Shown: in pieces, positions 18,401-28,500 of the stretch | Layout of the letters: each line of letters opens with the position of its first letter | Numbering within the stretch: position 1 is the stretch's first letter | Origin: an uncultured Ruminococcus sp. | GTDB taxonomy: Bacteria; Bacillota; Clostridia; Lachnospirales; Lachnospiraceae | DNA: 64,000 bases | Assembly (NCBI GenBank): GCA_934359255.1 | Contig: CAKRLG010000006.1 | Span: forward strand, 62,001-126,000 | Direction: 5' to 3' | Position numbers and translations under genes: made by a program | Notes under the pieces: model-generated | Told to the model about the DNA's origin: nothing | Database searches by the model: none | The model's input: the letters and a program-made list of their open reading frames with translations, nothing else

Positions 18401-18886
18401 CTATTCTTCATCCTCTTCTTCATAATTCACATCATGCAGTTCACCTTCCACATGTTCCACGTACAGGATACCGTCCAGATGTTCACATTCATGGCAGATT
18501 GCACGTGCCAGAAGCCCTTCTCCTGTCAAAGTAAAAGGTTTCATGTTAATATCCAGTGCTTCTACGGTTACTACATTCGGTCTTGTCACCACACCGGATT
18601 TGCCCGGTACCGAAAGACATCCTTCCTCCCCTGTCTGTTCCCCGGAAGTCTCTTTGATCACCGGATTGATCAATACATACGGACCATTCTCATCTCCGAT
18701 ATCAATTACAACGATTCGTTTTAACATTCCCACCTGTGGTGCTGCCAGCCCCACACCATAAGCATCATACATGGTCTCCAGCATATCTTCCACCAGTTCC
18801 TGAAGCTTTGGTGTCATCTCTTCTACCGGTCTGCAAACTTTATTCAGGATTCTGTCTCCCATAGTTCTGATTTTTCTGATTGCCAT
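18401..18886 (-). CDS. def: Peptide deformylase
   Basis: Removes the formyl group from new proteins; metal enzyme of 161 residues. All three motifs are intact: GVGLAAPQVG, EGCLSVPG (metal Cys) and CHECEHLDG (metal His pair and catalytic Glu). AGGAGGAAAGAAG precedes the ATG. It ends in a short acidic tail (EEEDEE). The priA-def-fmt order is standard. Confidence 0.96.
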   Translation of the reverse strand: MAIRKIRTMGDRILNKVCRPVEEMTPKLQELVEDMLETMYDAYGVGLAAPQVGMLKRIVVIDIGDENGPYVLINPVIKETSGEQTGEEGCLSVPGKSGVVTRPNVVTVEALDINMKPFTLTGEGLLARAICHECEHLDGILYVEHVEGELHDVNYEEEDEE

Positions 18887-18900
18887 CTTCTTTCCTCCTG

Positions 18901-21126
18901 TCAGTGGTTAAAATCCAGCTGAATCCGAATTTCCCGGAATCCGCTGTTTACTTCTATATATTGTTCCAGTCTGCTCTTTGCCTGCAGCAGCAGCTGGTGA
19001 TCCTCCTGCTTTATATAAATTACTTTTCGATACATATCGGCGATCCTTGATACCGTTTCATCTGCAGGTCCGATGATCTGCAGCTGTCCGTGACTGTCCA
19101 CCCGGTTCAGGAATTTTTTTATATACTGCATTCCTGTCTCAAGCAGTTCCTCATTCCCACAGCTTCCATGGATTGCCAGCAGATTGGATACCGGTGGATA
19201 ACCCAGAAGTTTCCGATAACCGATCTCCTCTTCATAAAATGCCCGGTAGTCCTGATGCATCGCCGCCTGAATACTATAATGTTCCGGTTGATATGTCTGA
19301 ATAATCGCTTCGCCGGGCTTTTCTCCTCTTCCTGCTCTTCCAGCTGCCTGCGTCAGTAACTGAAAGGTCCGCTCACTTGCCCGGTAATCACTGATATTCA
19401 GTGAAAGATCCGCCGCCAGCACCCCGACCAGCGTCACTTTCGGAAAATCATGTCCCTTGACGATCATCTGCGTACCGATCAGGATATCTGCCTCCTGGTT
19501 TGCAAATGCAGCCAGAATATTCGCATGTCCTTCTTTCTTTCTGGTTGTATCCAGATCCATCCGCAAAACCTTTGCCTGTGGAAACCGCTTTTTTACGATT
19601 TCTTCAATCTGCTGCGTTCCCGCACGAAATCCTCCGATATAGGGTGATCCGCACACCGGACACTGCTGTGGCTGTCTCGTCTCATACCCACAATAGTGGC
19701 ACACCAGTTTTCCGTTCCGGTGCTGTGACAGGGAAACATCACAGTGGGGACATTTCATCACTGTCCCACAAGAACGGCAGGAGAAAAATCCCGCATATCC
19801 GCGGCGATTCAAAAACAACATGATCTGTTCTTTCTTTTTTAACCGTTCTTCAATTTTATCCTGTAAAATACTGCTCAAAATCGACCGGTTTCCCTGTTTT
19901 AATTCTTCCCTCAGATCTACAGAATAAACCTCCGGCATCTGCCTGTTTTCATATCGACTGTTCAGTTCAAACAGCCGATACGTTCCATTCTGTGTCTGGT
20001 AATACGCATCTACCGATGGTGTGGCACTTCCCAGTACCACCGGACAGTGTTCCAGATTGCCTCTCTCAATCGCAGTCTCCCTTGCATGATAACAGGGCAC
20101 CGTCTCACTCTGATACGAAGTTTCGTGTTCCTCATCGATCACGATCAACCCGAGATTCGGAAAAGGGGTAAACAGCGCAGATCGTGGTCCGATCATCACC
20201 TGCAGTTCCCCCTTTTTTGCCCGTTCAAACTGATCGGAACGCTCGCCGGGAGAAAGCCGGGAATGTAAAACAGAGATTCTGTCCCCGAACCGTCGATAGA
20301 AGCGCTGCACAGTCTGATAGGTCAGCGCAATCTCCGGAATCAACAGGATCACCTGTTTTCCCTGTTTAAGCACTTCTTCCATCAGTTCCATATATACCTG
20401 GGTTTTTCCGCTCCCGGTTACTCCGTGAATCACCACCGGACGAAAATCGTTTTCTCTCCAGCCGTTCAGAATCCCATCCGCCACTTCTCTCTGTGCCGAT
20501 GAAAGTAGCGCTTTTGTCTGCTTACATTCCGTATTCCGGATGGGATTACGATACACTTCCGTAGCCTGTACCCGGATCATCCCTGTATTCTCCATGGCCT
20601 TTATCACACTGGCTGTCAGATGCAGTTTATCCATTGCCAATGTATAAGAGATCGTATCATTCTCAAGCAGTGCCTCTAAAAGTCTCTGCCTTGCCACATA
20701 ATGTTTTTTACGGCACAGTTCCAGCTGTTTTTCTGCTTCGTCTTTTTCGAGCAGCAGACGGATCCAGCGTTCTTCTTTCTGTTTCATCTTCTGTTTTACC
20801 GGAAGTACTGTCTTTAACGCCTGGATCATCGTGGCGCCATACTGCTCCCTCATCCAGGCAGCAAGTGCAATCAGGCGGGATTCAATGGAATTGCTTCCTG
20901 TTTCCACTCCCCGGATCTCTTTCATGCGGCTGACATCAAAAGAAGGCTGATCCGTCACCCGGATCACGTATCCTTTGATCATTCTTCCCCCATTTCCGAA
21001 AGGAACCTGCACCTGCATCCCCGGTTGTAACTTACCCTCCAGATGCTGCGGAACCAGATACTGAAAGGATCTATCCAGTTTTTCACTGGTAATATCTACA
21101 ATAATATCCGCATATGTCTTTGTCAT
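18901..21126 (-). CDS. priA: Primosomal replication restart helicase
   Basis: Restarts stalled replication forks by loading the primosome. The 741 residues contain the N-terminal DNA-binding domain, Walker A GVTGSGKTQVYMELM, the DEEH box, and the two zinc knuckles (CRSCGTVMKCPHC, then CHYCGY and CPVCGS) with helicase motifs V-VI (GTQMIVKGHDFP, TQAAGRAGR). Its start overlaps the murE stop by 4 bp (ATGA). Confidence 0.96.
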   Translation of the reverse strand: MTKTYADIIVDITSEKLDRSFQYLVPQHLEGKLQPGMQVQVPFGNGGRMIKGYVIRVTDQPSFDVSRMKEIRGVETGSNSIESRLIALAAWMREQYGATMIQALKTVLPVKQKMKQKEERWIRLLLEKDEAEKQLELCRKKHYVARQRLLEALLENDTISYTLAMDKLHLTASVIKAMENTGMIRVQATEVYRNPIRNTECKQTKALLSSAQREVADGILNGWRENDFRPVVIHGVTGSGKTQVYMELMEEVLKQGKQVILLIPEIALTYQTVQRFYRRFGDRISVLHSRLSPGERSDQFERAKKGELQVMIGPRSALFTPFPNLGLIVIDEEHETSYQSETVPCYHARETAIERGNLEHCPVVLGSATPSVDAYYQTQNGTYRLFELNSRYENRQMPEVYSVDLREELKQGNRSILSSILQDKIEERLKKKEQIMLFLNRRGYAGFFSCRSCGTVMKCPHCDVSLSQHRNGKLVCHYCGYETRQPQQCPVCGSPYIGGFRAGTQQIEEIVKKRFPQAKVLRMDLDTTRKKEGHANILAAFANQEADILIGTQMIVKGHDFPKVTLVGVLAADLSLNISDYRASERTFQLLTQAAGRAGRGEKPGEAIIQTYQPEHYSIQAAMHQDYRAFYEEEIGYRKLLGYPPVSNLLAIHGSCGNEELLETGMQYIKKFLNRVDSHGQLQIIGPADETVSRIADMYRKVIYIKQEDHQLLLQAKSRLEQYIEVNSGFREIRIQLDFNH

Positions 21127-22595
21127 GCTTTTTTCTTTGCATCTTCTTCCAGAATCTCACGGATCAGTACACGTTCATCCATCGGATATTTCTTTCCTTT
21201 GATCTCCTGATAGTCTTCGTGACCTTTTCCTGCAAGTACAATGATATCTCCCGGCTGACCGTGGTGGATCGCATAGGCAATCGCTTCCTTCCGGTCGATG
21301 ATCTCCACGTATTTTCCATCGGTTTTGCTGATACCGGTTTTGATATCGTCAATGATCGCCTGCGGTTCTTCATTTCGTGGATTATCCGATGTAATAATCG
21401 TCAGATCTGCCAGCTTACCGGACACCTCACCCATCTCAAACCGGCGATCACGGGACCGGTTACCGCCGCAGCCAAACAGGCATACCAGACGGTTCGGTTT
21501 ATATTCTCTCAATGTGGTAAGAAGGGATTCCAGACTCATCGCATTGTGTGCGTAATCGATCATCAGGGTGAAATCATCTGATACCTTTTCCATCTCGATT
21601 CTTCCCTTTACTTTTGCACATTTCAGAGCTTTGCAGATGTTTTCTTCAGATACATTAAAATGTCTGCAGATTGCAATAGCCGTCAGGGAATTGTAGATAC
21701 TGAATTTTCCCGGCAGATCAATTTCTACCGGAAAATTCAACAGTCCCTGCAGATCATAGGAGATTCCCAGCACTCCTTTTTTTGTAAGCAGCTCAGGATT
21801 GACCGCGCGAAGGTCTGCCTCCGGTGAAAATCCGTAGGTCTCCAGGCTGCAGGTGTGTCCGTCAATGATCTTCTCATAATGTTCGTCATCTCTGTTGACA
21901 ATACCGATCCGGCACTGACGAAGCAGCATCTTTTTGCAGGACAGGTAATGATCAAAGCTGGTATGTTCGTTCGGTCCAATGTGATCCGGTTCGATATTGG
22001 TAAAGATACCGATATCAAAGGTGAATCCTGCGGTTCGATGAAGCATCAGTCCCTGTGAGGATACTTCCATCACTGCACAGTCACAGCCTTCATCCAGCAT
22101 CTGCCGCAGGTATTTCTGCACCAAAAGGGATTCCGGTGTGGTATTTGCAGACGGGATCACAGTATCTCCGATGATTGTTTCGATGGTTCCGATCAGACCC
22201 ACTTTGTAACCGGCATTTTCCAAAATGGATTTTACCATGTAAGTCGTTGTGGTTTTTCCTTTTGTTCCGGTGATTCCGATCACACGCAGCTTATCTCCCG
22301 GATAATCATAGTAGGCTGCTGCCACAAGTGCCATCGCATAACGGCTGTCCTTCACCTGGATCACTGTCACATCCTCCGGCACTTCTACCGGTTCTTCCAC
22401 GATAATTGCCTTCGTTCCCTGTCCGGCTACGCTTTTTGCAAATGTATGACCATCCACAACGGCACCACGGATACAGATAAAAAGAGAACCTTCCTTTGCT
22501 TTTCTGGAATCCGCAACGACTTCCTCTATCTCCTGATCGAGTGTGCCCTGCAGACATGTATATTCCAAACGTTCTAGAATCTTTGATAATTTCAT
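21123..22595 (-). CDS. murE: UDP-MurNAc-tripeptide synthetase (meso-DAP adding)
   Basis: Adds the third amino acid to the peptidoglycan stem. The 490 residues show the Mur ligase ATP loop GITGTKGKTTTTYMV, the central NxEPDHIG block and the C-terminal ligand motif DNPRNEEP, which resembles the DNPR signature of diaminopimelate-adding enzymes rather than lysine-adding ones. A 24-codon longer frame exists, but AAAGGAGGTTGAAGTTG stands directly before the ATG at 22595. It is the first gene of the murE-thiN operon. Confidence 0.95.
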   Translation of the reverse strand: MKLSKILERLEYTCLQGTLDQEIEEVVADSRKAKEGSLFICIRGAVVDGHTFAKSVAGQGTKAIIVEEPVEVPEDVTVIQVKDSRYAMALVAAAYYDYPGDKLRVIGITGTKGKTTTTYMVKSILENAGYKVGLIGTIETIIGDTVIPSANTTPESLLVQKYLRQMLDEGCDCAVMEVSSQGLMLHRTAGFTFDIGIFTNIEPDHIGPNEHTSFDHYLSCKKMLLRQCRIGIVNRDDEHYEKIIDGHTCSLETYGFSPEADLRAVNPELLTKKGVLGISYDLQGLLNFPVEIDLPGKFSIYNSLTAIAICRHFNVSEENICKALKCAKVKGRIEMEKVSDDFTLMIDYAHNAMSLESLLTTLREYKPNRLVCLFGCGGNRSRDRRFEMGEVSGKLADLTIITSDNPRNEEPQAIIDDIKTGISKTDGKYVEIIDRKEAIAYAIHHGQPGDIIVLAGKGHEDYQEIKGKKYPMDERVLIREILEEDAKKKA

Positions 22596-22648
22596 CAACT
22601 TCAACCTCCTTTGGATCGCGGGCAGGTCAATTGCCCATAGATATTTAT

Positions 22649-22657
22649 AGAATAGCA
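22649..22657 (-). promoter_or_regulatory. Candidate extended -10 promoter of the murE operon
   Basis: The minus strand reads TGCTATTCT (TGn plus TATTCT), an extended -10, about 55 bp before the murE start. No good -35 box is present at 17 bp, only a T-rich run. It is the best promoter candidate for the long housekeeping operon. Confidence 0.35.
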
Positions 22658-22721
22658 TATTTCGCACAAAAAAAGAAGAGGGGGGATGGGATTTTGCAGG
22701 GAAATGGTTGCTAAAGCGGAC

Positions 22722-22932
22722 GCCGGAGAAGGGGACGGGCGGGAGCGGGGAGGGAGGTGCGACGCGTGGGCAGGGGAACTTTGAGCTAGCCGCTAACTCC
22801 GACTAATATTCACGAGTGCCAGCTGGCACTCGCGAAAGTCTCCGTAAGCGTCGGATCTCAAAGCTTCCCCTAACCGCCCACAAAGTGCGTTCGTCCCTTC
22901 CCTCCCCGCTCCCGCCCGTCCCCTTCTCCGGC
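22722..22932 (-). repeat. Large foldback element, copy A
   Basis: A 211-bp near-palindrome. The outer arms 22722-22755 and 22899-22932 are a perfect 34-bp inverted repeat, very GC-rich. Inside are conserved core stems (GTGGGC/GCCCAC type, AGGGGAA/TTCCCCT type, CTTTGAG at 22779-22785 with CTCAAAG at 22857-22863), and at the centre a perfect 20-bp palindrome (22813-22832) with CAGCTG in the middle. Core sequence matches copy B at 23246-23431 in the opposite orientation, but the outer arms and central palindrome do not. It encodes no protein. Confidence 0.85.
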
Positions 22933-23245
22933 TGATATTCGTTGGAACTGGTGATAAATTTACCGGAAAATCCCTGGGGGAGGAAAGATGAATCGCTGGT
23001 TTTATGTTTTTCTAATAGCTTTACTTTTGATGTGTGTAGTATTTCACAATATGTTTTACGATATATACTTGCGATATGTTTTATTATGATATGTTTTTCT
23101 GTAAAATTTTCTGTTTTATTACAATTACATTACCATTTTCATTTTTTCTGTCATAACTTCCTATCTATCATAGTTCTTGCTTCCAAATACGCTTATTCTC
23201 ACCCATATCCAACCTTTTTCATCACTCCGTTTCAACCATTACACA
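22933..23245. other. AT-rich spacer between the two foldback elements
   Basis: About 310 bp lying between copies A and B, which face opposite ways. The middle part (about 23030-23160) is strongly AT-rich, with runs of TATGTTTTA. Apart from a 33-codon hydrophobic open frame with a ribosome site at 22988-23089 I see no gene, RNA gene or terminator. Confidence 0.5.
22988..23089 (+). CDS. Possible 33-residue hydrophobic micro-protein
   Basis: GGGGGAGG ends 4 bases before an ATG that opens a 33-codon frame. The peptide begins MNRWFYVFLIALLLMCVV and would form a single membrane helix; it ends in YLRYVLL. Size, hydrophobicity and position between inverted repeats recall type I toxin peptides, but I see no homologue, no clear promoter and no antisense RNA gene. 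The spacing of the ribosome site is slightly short. It could be chance in an AT-rich stretch. Confidence 0.28.
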   Translation: MNRWFYVFLIALLLMCVVFHNMFYDIYLRYVLL

Positions 23246-23431
23246 GCCAGCATGGCTTGGGAGCCTGGGTGCGGGAACACTTTGTGGGCGGTTAGGGGAA
23301 GCTTTAAGATCCGACACTTACGGAGACTTTCGCTTGGGTCAGCTGACCCAAGTGAATATAGTCGCAGTTAGTGGCTAGCTTAAAGTTCCCCTGCCCACGT
23401 TCCCGCACCCAGGCTCCCAAGCCATGCTGGC
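23246..23431 (+). repeat. Large foldback element, copy B
   Basis: A 186-bp near-palindrome. The outer arms 23246-23278 and 23399-23431 are a perfect 33-bp inverted repeat, unrelated to those of copy A. The core contains GTGGGC/GCCCAC, AGGGGAA/TTCCCCT and CTTTAAG (23302-23308) with CTTAAAG (23379-23385). The centre is a perfect 20-bp palindrome, 23333-23352, again with CAGCTG in the middle but otherwise unlike copy A. It lies just beyond the arcC terminator. Confidence 0.87.
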
Positions 23432-23445
23432 GTCCCCTTTGTACA

Positions 23446-23505
23446 ACAAAAAAGAACTACCGCCCTCCAAAGTATTCACTCCGAAAAGCAATAGTTCTTT
23501 TATTT
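23446..23505 (-). terminator. Intrinsic terminator of arcC
   Basis: AAAGAACTA (23451-23459) pairs with TAGTTCTTT (23492-23500); the minus strand then reads TTTTTTG. It is about 20 bp past the arcC stop. Confidence 0.75.
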
Positions 23506-23525
23506 CCCTAATATCAATAATCGTT

Positions 23526-24455
23526 TTAACAGATCACCGTACCCGTCCGTCCAAGGTACGCATCCACTGCCTTATCGATTGAAGTAATCACAGCCTTCTT
23601 CCCTTCGCCCTGTTCCACGAACTCTACAGAAGCCTGGATCTTCGGCAGCATGGTGTTGGCTTCGAACTGTCCCTCAGCCATATATTCTTTCGCCTGTGCA
23701 ACAGAAATCTCGCCCAGTTCTTCCTCATCCTGCTTGTGGAAATTCACAGAAACCTTCTCCACACTGGTCAGGATCAACAGTTCATCTGCATCCAGCTGTT
23801 CTGCCAGACGACCGCTGGTATAATCTTTCTCAATAACCGCACTTGCACCCTTCAGTTCTGTTCCCTGTTCGAGAACCGGGATTCCGCCACCGCCGCAGGC
23901 GATAACGATCTGTCCGGCATCAAGCAGTGCACGGATCGCATCGATCTCCACGATCTTCTGTGGCTTCGGTGCTGCTACGATTCGGCGGTAACCGTCACCG
24001 ATCTTGGTCACATAATTTCCCTTATTCTCTTCCTCTTCCGCTTCCTGCTCATTCAGCACACGTCCGATGACTTTGACAGGTTCAGCAAAAGCTTCGTCAT
24101 ATGTGTCTACGGTTACCTGTGTCAGGATCGTGGATACCGGTTTGTAGATACCCTCTTTCATCAGTTCCGCGCGAATCGCATTCTGCAGGTCATATCCGAT
24201 ATAACCCTGGCTCATGGCAGAACACACGGACATTGGTGCGTATGTGTAATCCGGATGATATTTTCCGAATTCATTCATTGCCATATGGATCATACCCACC
24301 TGAGGTGCATTACTGTGAGAGATCACGACCTCTGCGCCCTCTTTTACCAGCTGCGCAATGATTTTTGCAGTTCTTTTTGTAGCTTTTTTCTGCTCCGGCA
24401 ACGTATTACCAAGTGCCCGGTGTCCCAGAGCAATGACAACTTTCTTCTTCTCCAT
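23526..24455 (-). CDS. arcC: Carbamate kinase
   Basis: Interconverts carbamoyl phosphate plus ADP with carbamate plus ATP; usually the ATP-yielding last step of arginine, agmatine or purine-derived fermentation. The 309-residue amino-acid-kinase fold shows the ligand loops IALGHRALGN and ISHSNAPQVG, CGGGGIPV and KDYTSGRLAEQLDADELLIL. GAGGGCGTAAC precedes the ATG. No arcA or arcB is nearby; instead uppP and carAB lie upstream. A terminator follows. Confidence 0.94.
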   Translation of the reverse strand: MEKKKVVIALGHRALGNTLPEQKKATKRTAKIIAQLVKEGAEVVISHSNAPQVGMIHMAMNEFGKYHPDYTYAPMSVCSAMSQGYIGYDLQNAIRAELMKEGIYKPVSTILTQVTVDTYDEAFAEPVKVIGRVLNEQEAEEEENKGNYVTKIGDGYRRIVAAPKPQKIVEIDAIRALLDAGQIVIACGGGGIPVLEQGTELKGASAVIEKDYTSGRLAEQLDADELLILTSVEKVSVNFHKQDEEELGEISVAQAKEYMAEGQFEANTMLPKIQASVEFVEQGEGKKAVITSIDKAVDAYLGRTGTVIC

Positions 24456-24532
24456 GTTACGCCCTCTTACTTTCTCTCATTCATAACCGGGTAAAAATAC
24501 CTTTTGCGGATTTCACCCGTCACTGTCACGGT

Positions 24533-24570
24533 ATAAACCGGATTCCATACAGACATGGGTTCCGGTTTAT
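24533..24570 (-). other. Hairpin in the uppP-arcC gap
   Basis: ATAAACCGGA (24533-24542) pairs with TCCGGTTTAT (24561-24570) in the 200-bp gap between uppP and arcC. No T-run follows on either strand, so it is more likely a processing or weak pausing structure than a terminator. I found no clear promoter for arcC in this gap. Confidence 0.4.
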
Positions 24571-24655
24571 GATCTGCTGATACCGTTTTCCCGTAATTTT
24601 CCGGTTTCTGTTACAGATCTACACCTTTATCGTTAGTTTATTCCTGTTTTCTCCT

Positions 24656-25546
24656 TTATGCAAGCAGGAAATAAGCAAGTACCACAACACCAAGGACGAT
24701 CCGGTACCATCCAAATACCTTGAAATCGTGTTTCTTGATATAGCTCATCAGGAACTTGATCGCCGCAACAGAAACACCGAAAGCCACGATCATACCAAGC
24801 AACAGATACACCACTTCTGTTCCTGAAAAATGCAGACCAAACTTCACGATTTTCAGAAGACTCGCTCCAAACATGACCGGAATAGCAAGGAAAAACGTGT
24901 ATTCCGCCGCCAGTTTTCTGCTCATACCAAGAAGAATACCTCCGATGATGGTCGCACCCGAACGGGAAGTACCCGGAATCAGAGCAAGCAGCTGGAACAC
25001 TCCGATAAACAGCGCATCTTTAAACGAAATCTCACTGAGCTTTGTTCTGCTGGTTTTCCGGCTTTTATTGTAGTTTTCGATTACAATAAACAGTACACCG
25101 TATACGATCAGCATCACGGAAACGACCCAGTAATTCATGAATGTTTTCTCGATCCAGTCGTTAAACGGAAGCGCCACGATGATTGCCGGCACACAAGATA
25201 CCAGAATCTTTAACCACAGCACAATCTTGTTCATGTTGATGTATTTGTCTGCAAATTTCTGTAATTTCCCGATACGCTCATTCGTACTGATATAGTTCCA
25301 GTTACTCTCTCTGGACGGATCATTTTTATGGAATGGCCATAGCTTCTTAAAATCCAGTACAACAACCGCCATTACAGCGCCAAGCTGAATAACAACAAGG
25401 AACATTTCCCAGAATTCCTTGCTGACTTTCAGTTTCATAAATTCATCCACCAGGATCATATGGCCGGTACTGCTTACAGGAAGCCATTCGGTGATTCCCT
25501 CCACAATACCGAGAAAAATTACTTTCAGTAATTCGATAATATCCAT
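24656..25546 (-). CDS. uppP: Undecaprenyl-diphosphatase (bacitracin resistance type)
   Basis: Membrane phosphatase that regenerates undecaprenyl phosphate, the lipid carrier for peptidoglycan and surface polysaccharide. The 296-residue protein has about eight membrane helices and both BacA motifs: [15 protein letters not shown] near residue 17-31 and the second [10 protein letters not shown] near residue 190. It follows carB by 14 bp with AAAGGGGACAAT before the ATG, so it is probably co-transcribed with carAB. It serves the polysaccharide locus further along only in a general sense. Confidence 0.95.
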   Translation of the reverse strand: MDIIELLKVIFLGIVEGITEWLPVSSTGHMILVDEFMKLKVSKEFWEMFLVVIQLGAVMAVVVLDFKKLWPFHKNDPSRESNWNYISTNERIGKLQKFADKYINMNKIVLWLKILVSCVPAIIVALPFNDWIEKTFMNYWVVSVMLIVYGVLFIVIENYNKSRKTSRTKLSEISFKDALFIGVFQLLALIPGTSRSGATIIGGILLGMSRKLAAEYTFFLAIPVMFGASLLKIVKFGLHFSGTEVVYLLLGMIVAFGVSVAAIKFLMSYIKKHDFKVFGWYRIVLGVVVLAYFLLA

Positions 25547-25560
25547 ATTGTCCCCTTTAC

Positions 25561-28500
25561 TTAAATCTGTGCGATATCAATCAGCGTAAGCTTGTTCAGA
25601 TCTGTATTTTCCAGACTGGTTACCAGTGCTTTGGCTGTGTCCATAGCAGTCAGAACGTTAACACCTGTCTCGATAGCATTTCTTCGGATCAGGAAACCGT
25701 CTTTTGCGTGTTCCACACCCTGAGAAGGTGTATCGATGACCAGATCGATCTTGTGACCCAGGATCAGATCCATCAGGTTTGGTGACGGCTGTTCGATTTT
25801 ATTGGTACGGATGGCTTTTACGCCGGCTTCCTGCAGCGTTTTAGCTGTATTTCTGGTTGCATAGATCCGATAACCCAGTGCTTCGAACCGTTTTCCGATT
25901 TCAACTGCTTCCTCTTTATCCTCATCACGAACGGTCATGATCATATTTTTGTGTTTCGGCAGATTGATACCGGCACCAAGGAATGCTTTGTACAGTGCTT
26001 CGTTGAAGCTTTCTGCGATACCCAGGCACTCACCGGTGGACTTCATCTCCGGTCCAAGACTGATATCTGCACCACGGATCTTCTCGAAGGAGAATACCGG
26101 CATCTTGATAGCAAAATATTTTGCTTCCGGCTGCAGTCCCGGTGTATAACCCATATCTTTCAGTTTGTATCCCATGATGGCTTTTGCTGCCAGCGGAACA
26201 ATCGGGATACCGGTTACCTTGCTGATGTACGGCACGGTACGGCTGGAACGTGGATTAACCTCGATGACATAGACTTCTTCACCGCATACGATAAACTGAA
26301 TATTAATCATACCGATGACATGCAGTGCTTTTGCCAGACGTTTGGTGTATTCTTCGATGGTAGCTTTTGCAGTCTTGCTGATGGTCTGTGCCGGATATAC
26401 AGAAATACTGTCTCCGGAATGGATACCGGCTCTTTCGATATGCTCCATGATACCAGGGATCACGATGTCTTCGCCGTCGCATACCGCATCAACCTCGATT
26501 TCTTTACCTACAAGGTATTTGTCGACCAGGATCGGATGTTCCTGTGCGATCCGGTTGATGATGCCGATGTACTGTTCCACATCTTCATCGTTGATCGCGA
26601 TCTGCATACCCTGACCACCCAGAACGTAAGAAGGACGAACCAGAACCGGATAACCCAGTTCGTTGGCAGCTTTCTTAGCCTCTTCAGCGGTAAATACGGT
26701 CTGTCCCTTTGGTCTCGGGATCTGGCACTGTTCCAGGATCTCATCGAACAGCTCACGGTCTTCGGCTGCATCTACATTTTCTGCGGATGTTCCGAGGATC
26801 GGCACGCCCATCTTCATCAGAGCTTCTGTCAGCTTGATGGCGGTCTGTCCACCGAACTGTACCACTGCTCCGTCCGGTTTCTCGATATTTACGATATTTT
26901 CCACATCTTCCGGTGTCAGTGGCTCAAAATACAGTTTGTCAGCGATATCAAAGTCTGTACTTACAGTTTCCGGATTGTTATTAATGATAATAGTCTCATA
27001 GCCTTCTTTTGCAAATGCCCAGGTACAGTGTACAGAACAGAAGTCGAACTCGATACCCTGTCCGATACGGATCGGACCGGAACCAAGTACCAGAACCTTT
27101 TTCTTGTCCGGTGTGCGTTCTGCTTCATTTTCTCCGCCATACACAGAGTAATAATACGGTGTGGTGGCTGCAAACTCAGCGGCACAGGTATCTACCATCT
27201 TGTATGCTGCGGTGATACCGTATGTTTTACGCATTTCTTTTACCGTTTCTTCTGTTTTTCCGTTCAGTTTTGCGATCACATAATCCGGGAATTCCATGCG
27301 TTTTGCTTCTCTTAACAGATCCTCGTCCAATTCTCTGGCCTTCAACGCATATTCCATCTCGGTCAGGATCGCGATCTTATCGATAAACCACAGATCGATC
27401 TTGGTGATCTCATGGATCTCCTCCTGAGAAATTCCGATACGGATCGCCTGTGCAATTCTCCAGATTCTCATATCATCTACAATATGAAGAGCTTCCAGCA
27501 TCTCTTCTCTGGACAGATTGGAAAAATCGTAGGACATCAGGCTGTCTACGTGCTGTTCCAGGGAACGGATGGCTTTCATCAGTGCGCCTTCGAAGTTATT
27601 GCAGATACTCATAACCTCACCGGTTGCTTTCATCTGTGTGGTCAGGGTACGTTTTGCACTGATAAATTTATCAAATGGCAGACGCGGAATCTTGACAACA
27701 CAGTAGTCTAACATCGGCTCGAAACTTGCATAAGTTTTTCCGGTAATGGCATTCGGAATCTCATCCAGGGTATAGCCCAGAGCGATCTTTGCTGCTACTT
27801 TTGCGATCGGGTATCCGGTTGCCTTACTTGCCAGTGCGGAAGAACGGGATACACGAGGGTTTACCTCGATAACACAGTATTCGAAGCTGTCCGGGTTCAG
27901 CGCGTACTGTACGTTACATCCACCGGTGATGCCCAACTCTGTGATAATATTCAGTGCGGAAGTTCTCAGCATCTGATATTCTTTGTCGCCCAGTGTCTGA
28001 GACGGTGCCACAACGATACTGTCACCGGTATGTACACCAACCGGATCCAAGTTTTCCATATTACAAACAGTGATGCAGTTTCCTGCTCCATCACGCATTA
28101 CTTCGTACTCAATCTCTTTCCATCCGGCGATACATCTTTCCACCAGAACCTCGCCCACACGGGAAAGACGCAGACCATTTTCCAGAATCTCGATTAATTC
28201 CGCTTCGTTATGAGCGATACCGCCGCCGCTTCCGCCCAGAGTATAGGCCGGACGAAGAACAACCGGATAACCGATGGTGTTGGTAAATGCGATACCATCT
28301 TCCACAGTTGTAACAACCAGAGAAGCTGCAACCGGTTCACCGATTTTTTCCATAGTATCTTTAAATTCCTGACGGTCTTCTGCTTTTTTAATTGTCTGGG
28401 AAGTAGTACCGATCAGTCTTACATTATGTTCCTTTAAAAATCCTCTTTCTTCCAGTTCCATCGCCAGGTTCAATCCTGCCTGACCACCCAATGTCGGAAG

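Noticed and set aside
22722..22932. Foldback elements as ordinary intrinsic terminators
   Set aside because: The stems are far too long, there is no T-run after the arms, and copy B lies beyond a proper arcC terminator.
22942..23295. 117-codon plus-strand frame running from the spacer into foldback copy B
   Set aside because: Its end is made of the element's arm, it has no ribosome site, and the composition is that of translated AT-rich DNA. The 33-codon frame at 22988 is the better candidate.
22722..23431. CRISPR array or phage attachment sites in the repeat region
   Set aside because: Repeats are two inverted large palindromes, not short direct repeats with regular spacers, and no cas or integrase gene is present.
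25951..27315. Long plus-strand open frame antisense to carB
   Set aside because: It has no ribosome site or recognisable domain, is Cys/Phe/His-rich and exactly antisense to a conserved enzyme gene; it is a codon-bias shadow.
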